Shown here: piece after piece, positions 36,268 through 48,522 of the stretch
Layout: each line of letters starts with the position of its first letter
How positions within the stretch are numbered: the first letter of the stretch is position 1
Origin: Selaginella tamariscina
Lineage: Eukaryota > Streptophyta > Lycopodiopsida > Selaginellales > Selaginellaceae
DNA length: 64,000 nucleotides
NCBI GenBank assembly: GCA_003024785.1
Contig: PUQB01000028.1
Span: 658,229-722,228, forward strand
Direction of reading: 5' to 3'
Program-made: the position numbers and the translations under genes
The notes under the pieces: model-generated
The model's database searches: none
What the model was told of the DNA's origin: nothing
The model's input: only the letters and a program-made list of their open reading frames with translations

Positions 36268-38050
36268 TGTCAGAGTTTTAACCCAAAGGGCCAACACGTG
36301 GCAACACGTGGCTGCCAGGTGGCCATTCGGCGTCATCACCCTTTGTGAGCAACGCTAAGTTTCCCAGAATAACCCCAACGACCCCTAGGGTTAGACTCTA
36401 ATGCCCAAGTGGACAGAGACTTAGGGTTTAGCCTAAGTCTCCCTAGAATGTCTGCCCCCAAAACCCTTGAGGGATAACCCTAGTTGACTTAGGGTTTAGC
36501 CTAAGTCTCCCTAGAGTGTCTACCCCCAAAACCCTTGAGGGATAACCCTAGTTGACTTAGGGTCTTACCCTAGAAGACCTAGACAGGCTCATGCCCTAAC
36601 CCTCATCAAGGAGACGTGTGTTCCACACATACCCCGTGACAGAGCTAAGGCATCGTCACTTACCCCTTGAGAAATCACCCTCATCCGGGAGTACAACCCC
36701 TTTAGGGCAACAAGGGGTACCTTGAACCACGACTAACCCCTAAGGGTTTGAGTGACCAAGTCATACCTTAACCTAGGGTTAGTACTTAGTGAGGACACGA
36801 GTGTGCCCGTAGGCGGACATGAGTGTTCTACTAAGCAAACTCCTTAAGGCTAGGTTTGGGATAACCCTAAGCACATGACCTTGCGAGTGCCTCACGAAAG
36901 GGCTCCTGCTAACACACTTAGGTTGTTCAACCCTTGAATTCCAAGAGGAACACTCCCCTAGCCAAGTGTGTCAAAGCACACCTAGTTATGAGACCTAACC
37001 TCCCTTGAGCAGATGCCCAAGGCTTAGCACCCTAGTGCAAGCACAAGCATGTCTGTTTGCTAAAGTATCTAACCCTTTGGCAACAAGCCTATGACATAAC
37101 CCAAAGGGTGCCTCGGGCGTTGTACCATGTGACGTTTAGCCCAGTGTCACATCTCCATGTGACACTGCCTTTCCTGATGTGGGCTATCATGCCATAGCCC
37201 TTAGATTCGAGAGTTGCACCAAGTGCCACAAACGTGGCTCTTAAATGCCAACTCTAGAACCCCTTAATTATCCCTCAAGACCCGGTAAGGAAACCCTTGT
37301 CAATCAAGAACCCACAACCACAGTTGGACAAGGACACGAACGTGCCCTGGTTAGCTGTGAGTGTTGCTCTAGCTTGACGTGGAGGAGGAGGCTGGAGACA
37401 AGCCTCAACCTCTACTTCTTGGTACGTGCATCCCGGCAAGACCTCCCAGGCGTGGATTCGCCAACGTTAAGGGTAAACTACCCCGAAGGTGGGACGTACC
37501 CCTGGCATCTGGAAGTTAGGGCGGCACAACAGAGGGTTGTACCTTAATGACACAAGCTAAAGCTTGCATCGAGAAGAGCAACGAACTCAGTCATGAACCC
37601 AGGAGCTCTTCTACGTATACTCTACCTTATTTATGTGATGGAGCCCCCCCCCCTCTTTTCCTATATGTGTTAGTGGGCTGGCACTAAATGCCAGCCCCTT
37701 AGTTAATGAGATGAGTTTGCACACTAACCCCTATCCCTAAACCCTAACCAAGGGGTGGGGGTTTTAGGGCGTGGGTTAGGTCAACCCTAGGGGTTCTTAA
37801 CCCTATTAACATGCCAAACTCATCTTAACTAGGACGTCAAAATCGGGGGTGGGTTTTCTAGAAGGTAAGTGCTACCTTCGCTTAGAGTTTCTCGCGACAT
37901 CTAAAGATAGCCGGCCGGACTACCCTTAAACACCTAAGTGCACTAAGCGGGGCTGTTTCTTACTACATCTAGGGTCCGTCAACATAGTACAGTAGGTAAC
38001 CATAGTTAACGTCCAAAGTAAAGGGTCGAGTCATAGTAAAAACTATGACA
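36268..38050 (-). repeat. 3' LTR of the non-autonomous element
   Basis: Begins TGTCAGAG and ends CTATGACA. It is GC-richer than its surroundings, with internal CCCTAA-type words and a C-run near 37650. A direct internal repeat (ACTTAGGGTTTAGCCTAAGT near 36420 and 36480) is kept in all copies. Confidence 0.93.
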
Positions 38051-38064
38051 CACTCCCCGCCTTT
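38051..38064 (-). other. Polypurine tract of the non-autonomous element
   Basis: The minus strand reads AAAGGCGGGGAGTG directly before the LTR. Confidence 0.75.
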
Positions 38065-41000
38065 GAAAATGTCAACGTCCTCGTTGATGTCCAACTCCAA
38101 GACTAGATAATGTTAAAAAAATTAACCAAAACTAACATATCACTCTATGTGGAGTCAACCAAAAGTTCACATAAGTTTTATTACCCCCCTTGCATTACGC
38201 GAAACCAAGTACTTCAGAATCGTTCACTGAGTCGTAAACCCAGTTGCCGGAGGCACCACCTGCGACATGAAGTCACTTGGAGACCTTTTGCACGTCTGCA
38301 AAGTCTGTCACCCGACGCACACAACAATGGTTAATTTCTTTACTTAACTAGAATTTATATTAGAGGCCTCTAGTTAGTGTTGTTGCCGGCCCCTTGGTTA
38401 AGAAGAAATAAAGACTTTCTTTATTCCTTTATATTAAACGTTGTTGATGACCTCTGTCATCTAGCGCACACAAGCACTTTCAAATGCTTGACTAAACACC
38501 TTCGCATTTCTTTGATTTCCAATGGTCCACATGTTACGATAATTATAGCTTACATTCTGCATCCCTCGGTGTTTCTCATTACCCCTTTTCATAAGGGTCT
38601 GCTACTATACCTATCTCTTTAGTATATAGTTACGCCAGACTAAGTATGAGACTTTTATCGGAATCAAGCTCTTTTCCGATACAAGAGTACAATTCGTAAA
38701 ACCCTGTTCTTTGTAAACATATGTCAATCTGGCCAGAGGCGATCACAGAGGCGCATGGCTGTACACATGTATACAACAAGGTCTTGCCAACTGCCATCCA
38801 CTTGGTGTGTATTAACATAAATTTATTCCCGATAGGAATCAAATTCAGTCAAATGCACCAAGTGTGATAGCACTACCATTCGTCTTTCACAACCAACTTT
38901 GTACTCTTTCATAACACCGACCAGTTCAGGGACCAGATAAGCTAACATACCTTTCTTACAAACCAATGTGGAAACCAGGAAATTCAACCCATCTCTAGTG
39001 CCTCAATCGACAACCTTTAGATAACACGTCTCTTAATTGTCACTCATTGTACTCATTCCCAAAGAGCACATACTAGTGGTTCAATACTTCCTAACTCCTT
39101 ACTAAGTTCAAAATACCGAATTTTAAACTTAGTTTCCACGATAAGAGTCTCCCTGAACTCGTAATACTGCACGCCTCCATAACATTATATTTATTTCCAA
39201 CTCTTAAATTGATTTCGTAAATGTTTCTCAACACTATACCGAAGTATAGCATTTTCACTAATTCAAGCAATTAGTGTTTTGATAAACATCTTTTTAAACT
39301 AATCCTTATTCCATAAACAGTTGTAATTTCGATATTGATACTTCGAATGGATAATGATCGTTTTAACGTTCAAATCCTAAGCTTATCAACTAGTTGTTAT
39401 ACTAGTGGATATAAACTTACAATCATATCAATTTATCGAAATGCTACAACTATAATATAGATGGTCTTAGTTTACATGAACCGAACTTAATTTTGAGACG
39501 GAAATATAATTATGACAGTATTTCGAGGAACTTGTTCAGAGACTAAGAGGAATCATGAACTAGTGTCTGGTTCATCTAATTGATTTAGTAAGATATTCCA
39601 CATAAATGTTATCATAACACTGAAGTGTTATATCAACTTCATGTTTTTATACCTTATTTCAATAGATCTCCCCAAACATGAATAAAATATCTAGTTCAGT
39701 ACATTGAACTAAGATACATTATTCACTCTAGACACCTAGCAATCCAGAAAGTCACATTGCCCCTCAAGCAATGTATTGAGAAATGTCTCATTTCTCAACT
39801 AACTTGAAAACACGTTTCAAGTTATAACACTAAGGTAGTGCCTTACCAAAGTGTCAGACTCAAATCCACTTGAGTCTTTATATTATATGATTACGGCCAC
39901 CTCATGTGATCATAACCAAGTTTGATATTGAGCGCTCCAAACTCAATATTGAAGAGATTCATACATACTTTGACAAGTCATTTATAACCAATCTTGAAAA
40001 GATTGTCACAAATTCTCAAAGTTTAGAATATAAATATCTCAACAGATGAGGTGATAGGAAACCTCATATTCTCGAACCGGATATTGGACGAACCTTGAAC
40101 TACAATCATCAAGAAGGGACACCATCTTCTTGAGCTAATCCCGCTACACAATATCACTTACTATTGAACCAACTCAAGGAACACCATCAAACCTTGAGAT
40201 AGAACTAACAACTAACCCAAGGAATACAATCAAACCTTGAGTCAAGAATAGTTCTATTTTTCAATATTCTAAAGATTGAAGATACATACTTTATTTGTTC
40301 TTTAAGTGCCCACATTTGCGACCATGATGCAAGTCAAGAAACCGTCTTTTGAATAATCGTATTCGACTCTAAAATGAAATTGATATTGAAAATCAATATC
40401 AACTTTCAATTCTCATCGAACACCGACTCTCTGAGGAGGTACATGCACTTAAACCTCCAATGGAAATCCGACTATTACTAGCTCATTGGTAATTCTCAAC
40501 ATAAGTTATCAAACTTAGCAAGTTTCCTTACTTAGTCGATAAACAAAGTGAAGAATCCCAAATCATGCTCTTCTTAACCAAGGAATCACCCTTGTTCAAG
40601 AGCTTATCCCACATTGCAAACAACGTTACAGTTTCAAGATTAAAGAGTTAACAATGAAAATGCACAAGTGTGCGCCGAACGCCTTCACTATGCAAGTCCT
40701 TCATTACTCAGTAAACTGAAAATGTAAACGTATGTTTCCAACATTACTCTTTCTGATAGATCATGCCATCTATCCCAAAATGCATTGATAGATGCAACAA
40801 ATCCCTCAATATTATCTATCCATTCTTCATGATCCCACATGAGATAACTTCATAATCAAGTTAGTCGAGCTAGCTAACTTGAATACAAGTGTGCGCCTAC
40901 AACAACTAAGGTTTCAAGTGTACTTTGTTCAAATAGGGACTTGAACTTAGTAAACTATTTCACCTAATGTTACTTGCAGCTAGCGTCATCAAAGTATTAC

Positions 41001-41747
41001 GTCCATCGGACAATACTTTGATTACATTGGATCTTCGAACCAACTGCTTAACATATTCATCATATGTTAATATTCGACATTCCGTTGTATTATAAGTTCA
41101 TCACCATAGTCTGCTTCTAGAGTTACACTCTCGGAAACATGCACTATAATAAGAGCTTATTTTACACTTTATGTCAAAATGTAGTGTTCATTCTTATGTT
41201 TGAATATGCCCCTTCTCCGAAGTCAAAGATGCACTTCTGAACATAAGTCTTTCCCCGTTTGAACACTACAGTTGGATCGATATTGAATCTTGACATAAGC
41301 CAAAACTCAAAGGACACTGTCTGTTTCCAAATCATGTGTTATCCCAAATTCAAACACCTTAAAGAAAAAGAAAAATTTTCAATAATGGGTAAGCTTAGCA
41401 TATCACATGATCCACTTCACAAGACTTAGTTTGTAAGCCAGAACAAACTAACACGCCACGTCTTGTGGAAACATATGGTAAAGTAACCTGGACAACCTTA
41501 AGGTCAATAATAGGAAAATAACCTGGCATACAACTTGGAATTGCCTTCCAAGTGCTACCTTCTAAGTCCATAACCCACACCCACTTATGAAGTAGGTGTA
41601 CTCTGAAGAGTTATAGATCTCAGGACCAACTCTCCACGCAGAATTCAGACATTAGCCGAAAGTGATAGAGTACTTCAAAAATTTAGAACTAACTAAACCC
41701 TAAAATACACTACACTTTAGGTAGTCCTACTGACCGTAGAGAATAGG
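38065..41747 (-). other. Non-coding interior of the non-autonomous element
   Basis: About 3.7 kb with no frame longer than about 80 residues and no recognisable domain. Composition is evenly AT-rich without microsatellites, unlike the rest of the window. The end next to the primer site is conserved in the truncated copy at 52292-52759. Confidence 0.85.
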
Positions 41748-41760
41748 CTCCGATACCAAT
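41748..41760 (-). other. Primer binding site, initiator tRNA-Met
   Basis: On the minus strand the LTR is followed by ATTGGTATCGGAGCC. The usual plant site is TGGTATCAGAGC, so there is one mismatch. The truncated copy at 52747-52759 has the same variant. Confidence 0.88.
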
Positions 41761-43556
41761 TGTCAGAGTTTTAACCCAAAGGGCCAACACGTGGCAACAC
41801 GTGGCTGCCAGGTGGCCATTCGGCGTCATCACCCTGTGTGAGCAACGCTAAGTTTCCCAGAACAACCCCAACGACCCCTAGGGTTAGACTCTAATGCCCA
41901 AGTGGACAGGAGACTTAGGGTTTAGCCTAAGTCTCCCTAGAATGTCTGCCCCCAGAACCCTTGAGGGATAACCCTAGTTGACTTAGGGTTTAGCCTAAGT
42001 CTCCCTAGAGTGTCTACCCCCAAAACCCTTGAGGGATAACCCTAGTTGACTTAGGGTCTTGCCCTAGAAGACCTAGACAGGCTCATGCCCTAACCCCCAT
42101 CAAGGAGACGTGTGTTCCACACATACCCCTAGACAGAGCTAAGGCATCGTCACTTACCCCTTGAGGAATCACCCTCATCCGGGAGTACAACCCCTTTAGG
42201 GCGACAAGGGGTACCCTGAACCACGACTAACCCCTAAGGGTTTGAGTGGCCAAGTTATACCCTAGACCTAGGGCTAGTACTTAGTGAGGACACGAGTGTG
42301 CGCCGTAGGCGGACACGAGTGTTCTGCTAAGCAAACTCCCTAAGGCTAGGTTTGGGATAACCCTAAGCACATGACCTTGCGAGTGCCTCACGAAAGGGCT
42401 CTGCTAACAGCTTAGGTTGTTCAACCCTTGAATTCCAAGGAGAACACTCCCCTAGCCAAGTGTGCCAAAGCACACCTAGTTATGAGACCTAACCTCCCTT
42501 GAGCGGATGCCCAAGGCTTAGCACCCTAGTGCAAGCACAAGCATGTCTGTTTGCTAAAGTATCCAACCCCTTGGCGACAAGCCCATGACATAACCCCAAA
42601 GGGCGTGCCTCAGGCGTTGTACCATGTGACGTTTAGCCCAGTGTCACATCTCCATGTGACACTGCCTTCCCGATGTGGGCTATCATGCCATAGCCCTTAG
42701 ATTCAAGAGTTGCACCAAGTGCCACAAACGTGGCTCCTAAATGCCAACTCTAGAACCCTCAATGAACCCTCAGGAACCAGGTAACGTGAACCTGTCAAAC
42801 AAGATCCCACACCCACAGTTGGACAAGGACACGATGTGCCTTGCTTGGCTGTGAGTGCTACACCTAGCTTGACGTGGAGGAGGAGGCTGGAGACAAGCCT
42901 CAACCTCTGCCTCTTGGAACGTGCATCCCGACAAGACCTCCCAGGCATGGATTCGCCAACGTTAAGGGTAAGCTACCCCGAAGGTGGGACGTACCCCTGG
43001 CATCTGGAAGTTAGGGCGGCACAACAGAGGGTTGTACCTTAACGACACAAGCTAAGCTTGCACCGGCAGAAGAGCAACGAACTCATTCATGAACCCAGGA
43101 GCTCTCCTACGTATACTCTACCTTATTTATGTGACGGAGCCCCCCCCCCTCTTTTCCTATATGTGTTAGTGGGCTGGCACTGAATTAGCCCCTTAGATTA
43201 GAAATGAGTTTCACACTACCCTACCTAAACCCTAACCCAAGGGGGTGGGGGTTTTAGGGCGTGGGTTAGGGCAACCCTAGGGTTAGGTCAACCCTAGGGG
43301 TGTTTAACCCTACTTAACATGCCAAACTCATCTTAAATAAGGACGTCAAAATTGGGGGTGGGTTTTCTAAAGGTAAGTTCTAGCTTCGCTTAGAGTTTCT
43401 GCACAACTAAAGATACCCGGCCGGACCATCACCAATACCCAAGTGCACTAAGCGGGCCTGTTTCTACTACATCTAGGGTCCATCAACATAGTACAGTAGG
43501 TAACAACAAGTCAACGTCCAAAGTAAAGGGTCGAGTCATAGTAAAAAACTATGACA
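41761..43556 (-). repeat. 5' LTR of the non-autonomous element
   Basis: About 1796 bp, nearly colinear with the LTR at 36268. It differs by scattered substitutions and small gaps, for example around 42410 and 43190-43290. Confidence 0.93.
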
Positions 43557-43830
43557 ATTGGTCTTGGGGGTTTATTGATGCAGGAGAGTACGAGTGTCCC
43601 TAGTCAGCAACATCCCATTGCGTACATTAGTTGTATGTTATAGCCAGCAAAGGTGAACTACTCCACAATAGAAAGCATTTTGTGCAACGGGAACAAGTTG
43701 TGCCACCTACAAATCCACCAATGCCTCTTCCTGATGTTCCTCCAGATCCGGGCCCATCTACTAGAGAACCCTAAGCAACTTACATCCTTCCGAGAGGGGA
43801 TGATGTAAGATCCATGTGTACGACTGCATG
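43557..43830 (+). pseudogene. Gypsy RNase H fragment, right half of the interrupted element
   Basis: After the ATTG target duplication the frame continues GLGGLLMQE and QHPIAYIS, completing the RNase H cut at 36267. The end (GAGAGGGGATGATG) looks like a polypurine tract followed by an LTR start at about 43805. Confidence 0.8.
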
Positions 43831-43975
43831 TGCACATATATTATTAATGTAGTGGGTTTTGATAGTTATTGGATTCGTTTTAATCTGGACCACTCGCTTT
43901 TGTATATGAGTTAGAGTTCTTGGACCAAGGATATACACATTTCTATATTTCGAGCTCTCACACCACCATTTTAAA
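43805..43975 (+). repeat. Probable LTR remnant of the interrupted gypsy element
   Basis: The stretch from AAGATCCATGTGTACGA to the CTCACACC at about 43972 is repeated in diverged form at 51005-51180. Its place after a polypurine-like tract suggests LTR or solo-LTR copies. Confidence 0.5.
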
Positions 43976-44690
43976 TTGTCTTATCAATAGTCATCGTAAA
44001 TTCTATCCAACGGTTATTATAAATCATAAATGTGTATCATCAATAGTCATACTAAATCTTAAACTCACGTGATCCATTTTACAATCATCTTAAAATTCTT
44101 TATATAATCCATGAGATGGTTATCTTAACTCCTTATATAACCCATGTAACAATTATCATAAACTACTTTTACAATATATTAAATTTCCTATATAATCATT
44201 TCATGATTATCCTAAACTCCCTGAATTAAGAAAGAAAAAAAGTTTTGATAACTTGAAAGCGAGAGGAAGTGGAGAGCGGAGACGAGAGAGAGAGTTAAAT
44301 TATTATATACACACTAAAAATTTGAGAGAGAGTTAAGAGAAAAGGTATCACATATACATAATAATTAGCATAATAAGAAAAATACACAGATAAACTCACA
44401 TGTTGAAGGATAATAATTGGGTTAAGAATTTATTAAATAGTTAAACTCACCAACAAGGACATGTATTTTAATAATAATAAGTTTAGTAAATTAATTTAGA
44501 AGCTTGAGGATAAATTGACCATGTCAAAAATAACAATCATATTAAAGGTCCAACTTAAGTATAAAAACTCATTAAATTTGAAATAACAACTAAATAAATA
44601 GTAAATTATTGGGCATGTGTACTAGTTTGAGATTGCATATTAAATACAATCTACATGATTAAAATTTATTAATATATATGCTGATGTGTC
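43976..44690. other. AT-rich repetitive DNA
   Basis: Contains loose repeats of TAAACTCAC and GTTAAGGATAATAATT, a GA-rich patch (44275-44340) and no gene. Confidence 0.65.
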
Positions 44691-44884
44691 ACAAATGTGA
44701 ATTGTTACAAAGGTTCATTTACCTAGATAAAGTAAAGAGATGGTTTTAAATCTTCCTTATAAATGAAACTATACACTTTACCAGTGTAGTTTTCTTTCCT
44801 AACCTAATATAAACCAAAATAAATAAATAAACAAAATGTATTGCTTAAATCACACTATAAACCAATAAATAGTGAGCTCATCAC

Positions 44885-45147
44885 ATAGTGTTCTAATTGA
44901 AATTCCCTTACGCATGTGAGTGTGAGTCAGAACTTCTTTTCGATCTTTGAGCCATGGTGCTAACACTTCCCTCTACATGTTAATAACCAACTCTTAACCA
45001 GATACTAATCATTATGTTATGTATTTAAGTGAGACACACATATTTGCAGTGTTTGTGCATGTGTATGTGTCTATATGTGGTGTTCTAAACACGCTCTTGA
45101 AATACTAAATATATTTACCTCTTCATTGTTTGTGTCCCAAAAGACTT
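44885..45147 (-). pseudogene. PLATZ copy 5: 3'-end fragment
   Basis: On the minus strand the piece matches the end of exon 4 (through its donor, about 45147-45118), the last intron, and exon 5 down to the tail around 44891. The Arg/Lys tail codons are altered, and exon 4 breaks off at 45147, where unrelated satellite-like DNA begins. It is the most diverged PLATZ copy in the window. Confidence 0.72.
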
Positions 45148-46960
45148 CCTTTTTATAGGTGCATCTTAGGTATAAACTCATTAAGTTAAGAATAACAACT
45201 AAATTAATCATGTCAAGGATAAGAATTGAGTTAAAGATTTAATTTAAAGATAAACTTACCAAGTTAAAAGAATAACAAATGAATTAAAGGTTCAAGTCTC
45301 ATTAAATTAAAGATAACAATAAGGTTAAGGGTCATTAAATAATTAAACCCATACATAGGTATACTTATGATCTTAATAATAAACTCATCAAATTAAGGAT
45401 ACATAATTGGGTTAAGAATCTAACTTAAAAAATAAACTCACCAAGTTAAAAATTAACAATTAGGTTAAGGGTCCAATTTAGGAATAAACTCATTAAATTA
45501 AGGATAAAAACTTAATTAAAACTAATAAATTATTAATAATTAATTAAGCTTACAATCTTATATAATTTTTATTTTGTGTGTGGGTGTTTATCATCAACAT
45601 TCCATCAACCATCGTTTTAAATCATATTTAGTAGGCATCCTAAATTGCCTTATTAATGGTCATTTTAAATCTTAAATGTGTGTCATCAACTGCCATACTA
45701 AATTCTACCCTATTCGATGGTTAAGTTATAAATCCACATAGTCCATTAGACGATCGCACTAAATCGGACTAAACTCCTTTACAATCTATTGGATGAACAG
45801 TTATCCTAAATTCCTTATATAATCTATTTAATGGTTATTTTAAATTACTTTTATAATTTATTGAACACCCCTATAAACTCCCTAAGTGAAGACAAATTTT
45901 TTCATAAGTTTAAGAGAGAAAGAAAGTGTAGAGAGAGTTAAGATATCACATACACATAATAATATGAAAGAGTTAAGAAAAAAGTTATTACATACACATA
46001 GTAACTTGATATAAACTTAAGGATAAATTCATCATGTCAAATAAAAAATTAAATTAAAGGTTTAACTTAAGAATAAGTGTACTAAATTAAAAATAATAAT
46101 TTAATTAAGGAATTTATTAAGTAATTAAATAGTTAAGTTCCCATTTGTTATATAAATTTATTGTGTGTATATGTGCGTATCATCAATGTTTCAACAATTA
46201 TTTAATAATGATTCTAAACTCATGAGGTTAAGGTGGATTAAGAGTCCAACTTAGGGGTAAACTCATCATAATAATTATTATATTATGAATAAACTCACTA
46301 GGTTAAAAATAATAGTTAAGTTAAGGGTCAAATTAGAAATATATTTTATCAAATTAAGGATAACAATTCATTAAATAATTAAATCCAATAAACTTACCAA
46401 ATTAAATAATAATTGAATTAAAGAACTCACTAGGTTAAGGATGTGTTTGTGTGTGTTATGAATGTCCTATTCGGCCGTCATTGATATCCTAGTCGATCTC
46501 CCCATTATTATAAACTCACCATATGATGAAATGGTTAATATTTTATTACATTTAATAATTATCCTAAACTTGACATTGGATAATTAATATTCTACTCCAT
46601 CCAATGGTTATCTTAAAGTTAACAACTCAAAGGTTCATTTTATCAAAAGGTTCATTTTATTACTAGATTAAGGTTATACTTGACCTTATGAATTTATGTT
46701 AAAACTCAATATTTAAATCCAATTGTTATCAATTACATTAACTAAATTAAGAATAATAATTAAGTTAAGGATTTAATTTATGAATAAACTCACTAAACAC
46801 TAAATTAATTAGGTTAAGAGTCGTTAAATACATACATGGGTAAATCTAAAATCTTAAGGACAAATTCACCATGTTAAGAATAATAATTGCATAAATGGTT
46901 CAATTATGAATAAAACTCACTAAGTTAAAGGATAATAATTAAATAAATAATAAATTATTA
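45148..46960. repeat. Degenerate satellite-like region (~50-bp unit)
   Basis: Variants of a unit built from AATAAACTCAC.AAGTTAAG, GATAATAATT.AGTTAAGGGT and CCAACTTAGG recur many times (clear at 45160-45530, 46020-46130, 46250-46440, 46740-46960). The same words occur at 44390-44600 and 55000-55600, and inverted at 32930-33050 and 35190-35720. No gene. Confidence 0.65.
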
Positions 46961-47315
46961 TTAAATTATTAAACTCACAAATGATGTAACATTGGGCATG
47001 TGTAATGGGTTTATTTCTAAGTTTGGGATTACATATTAAATACAATCTATATGATTAAAATATATTAATATATATGCTGATCTGTCACAAATGTGAATCA
47101 TTACAAAGGTTCTAAATAAAGAGATGGTTTTTATATCTTCCTTATAAATAAAATTATACTCTTTACCATTGTAGTTTTGTTAATATAAACCAAAATAAAT
47201 AAATAAATAAAGAGCACCTATGTCTATAATATTATTAAACTTCACACAATAAATAGCAATGTCCTGCTTAAATCATACTATAAACTAATAAATATGCCAA
47301 TAAATAAATACGAGC

Positions 47316-47862
47316 TCAGTACATAGGTGCTCTAATTGGAATTCCCTTACGCCTGTGAGTGCGAGTCACGACTGCTTTGCGATCTTCGGCAATGGTGGTG
47401 TGGATGGTTCTGGCACTTCCCTCTGCATGTTAATAACCAGCACTAATCATTATGTTATGTATTTAAGTGAGACACACATATCTGCAGTGTGTATGTGTAT
47501 GTGTGTGTGTGTGGTGTTCTAAACACGCTCTTGAAATACGGAATACATTTACCTCTTCATTGTTCGTGTCCACGTACTTCCTCTTGCGGCTTTTCTTGAA
47601 AAAACTCATTGGAGGCCCAAGCTTCTTGTCGCCTTCAGATGGATTCATGGACATGCTCGTGTCGTTGCTCGTATTCACCCATTCAACCTGGAAATTTTAA
47701 GTTTGTATATACATATCTGCAGTGTGTGTGCGTGCGTGCGTGTCTGTGTGTGGTGTTCTAAACACGCTCTTGACCTCTTTCTTATATAAGGTGATGTGTG
47801 TGTGTGTGTTATAGCAGAAAACACACAGGATATTTCACGATTGTGTGTGTGTGTGGTGTGTG

Positions 47863-47924
<62 letters not shown>

Positions 47925-48522
47925 AGACTAAATGACGATTAAACCTTTCAACAGAATTCCGGACAATCAGAAAACAGAAAACCAATGGAACCCAAGTGGA
48001 TGTGTGTGTGGTAAGTACCTTGCAGAAATGCTGCAGAAAAATGATTCGTTTGACAGCTTCCGATGGCAAATTCTACAGGAGCCACAATCTGACCCGTGGT
48101 CCTTTGGAGGCTCGTTCTTGAGATGAACCACAGGGGCGCCGTTGATAATGTAGGGCTGAATACGTCCGACGTTGAGAAGTGACCTCGCGTCTGAAGACTG
48201 AGTGCGCATTGGCCCGAAGCTTTCCGTATCTGCGAATCAAACAGCAAGTTAATACATTTCCCATTTCCGGATTCTGGCCGAAGAACTTACCTGAAGAACC
48301 AAATGATCCCCGTGACGACAGCGAGTGCAAGTACCTGAGAACAATTCACACAGAAATAGTTTCGAAGGACGGATCGGTTTGGAGCAATCGCATGGGCTGT
48401 AGAACGTCGCGAGTAGAAATCCCGGATCTTCTGTCCCCTTTCATTGTCATTCTGAAAGATTTGTAAACACAAAGGGAAAGAGAAATTTGGCAAAGACTCA
48501 CCACGTCTCCGAGCCGAGACAT
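47316..48522 (-). pseudogene. PLATZ copy 2, disabled by several one-base deletions
   Basis: The five-exon layout of copy 3 is retained on the minus strand (ATG at 48522, tail ending at 47316). Compared with copy 3 there are single-base losses near 48417 and 48330 in exon 2, near 48198 and 48024 in exon 3, and near 47391 in exon 5. Exon 4 (VEWVNTSNDTS... to KKSRKRKYVDT) is intact. No continuous PLATZ protein can be made. The many single-base gaps could partly be sequencing error, since copy 3 is otherwise nearly identical. Confidence 0.88.
47840..47922. repeat. (TG)n-(GA)n microsatellite in PLATZ copy 2 intron 3
   Basis: Equivalent to the repeats in copies 1 and 3. Confidence 0.95.

Larger units (their letters stand above)
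36268..43556 (-). mobile_element. Non-autonomous LTR retrotransposon (LARD-like), 7.3 kb
   Basis: Two direct repeats of about 1.79 kb (36268-38050 and 41761-43556) start TGTCAGAG and end TGACA. The target duplication is ATTG at 36264-36267 and 43557-43560. A primer site for initiator tRNA-Met and a polypurine tract at opposite ends of the interior show minus-strand orientation. The 3.7-kb interior has no ORF with retroelement domains, so it must depend on enzymes from elsewhere. Confidence 0.93.

Noticed and set aside
37245..37547. ORF inside LTRs (Trp/Arg-rich, partly repeated at 42836-43042)
   Set aside because: It lies within LTR sequence, is broken in the third LTR copy and has no recognisable domain.
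41395..41580. ORF near the primer site of the non-autonomous element
   Set aside because: The matching region at 52390-52570 is frameshifted, so no coding constraint is visible.
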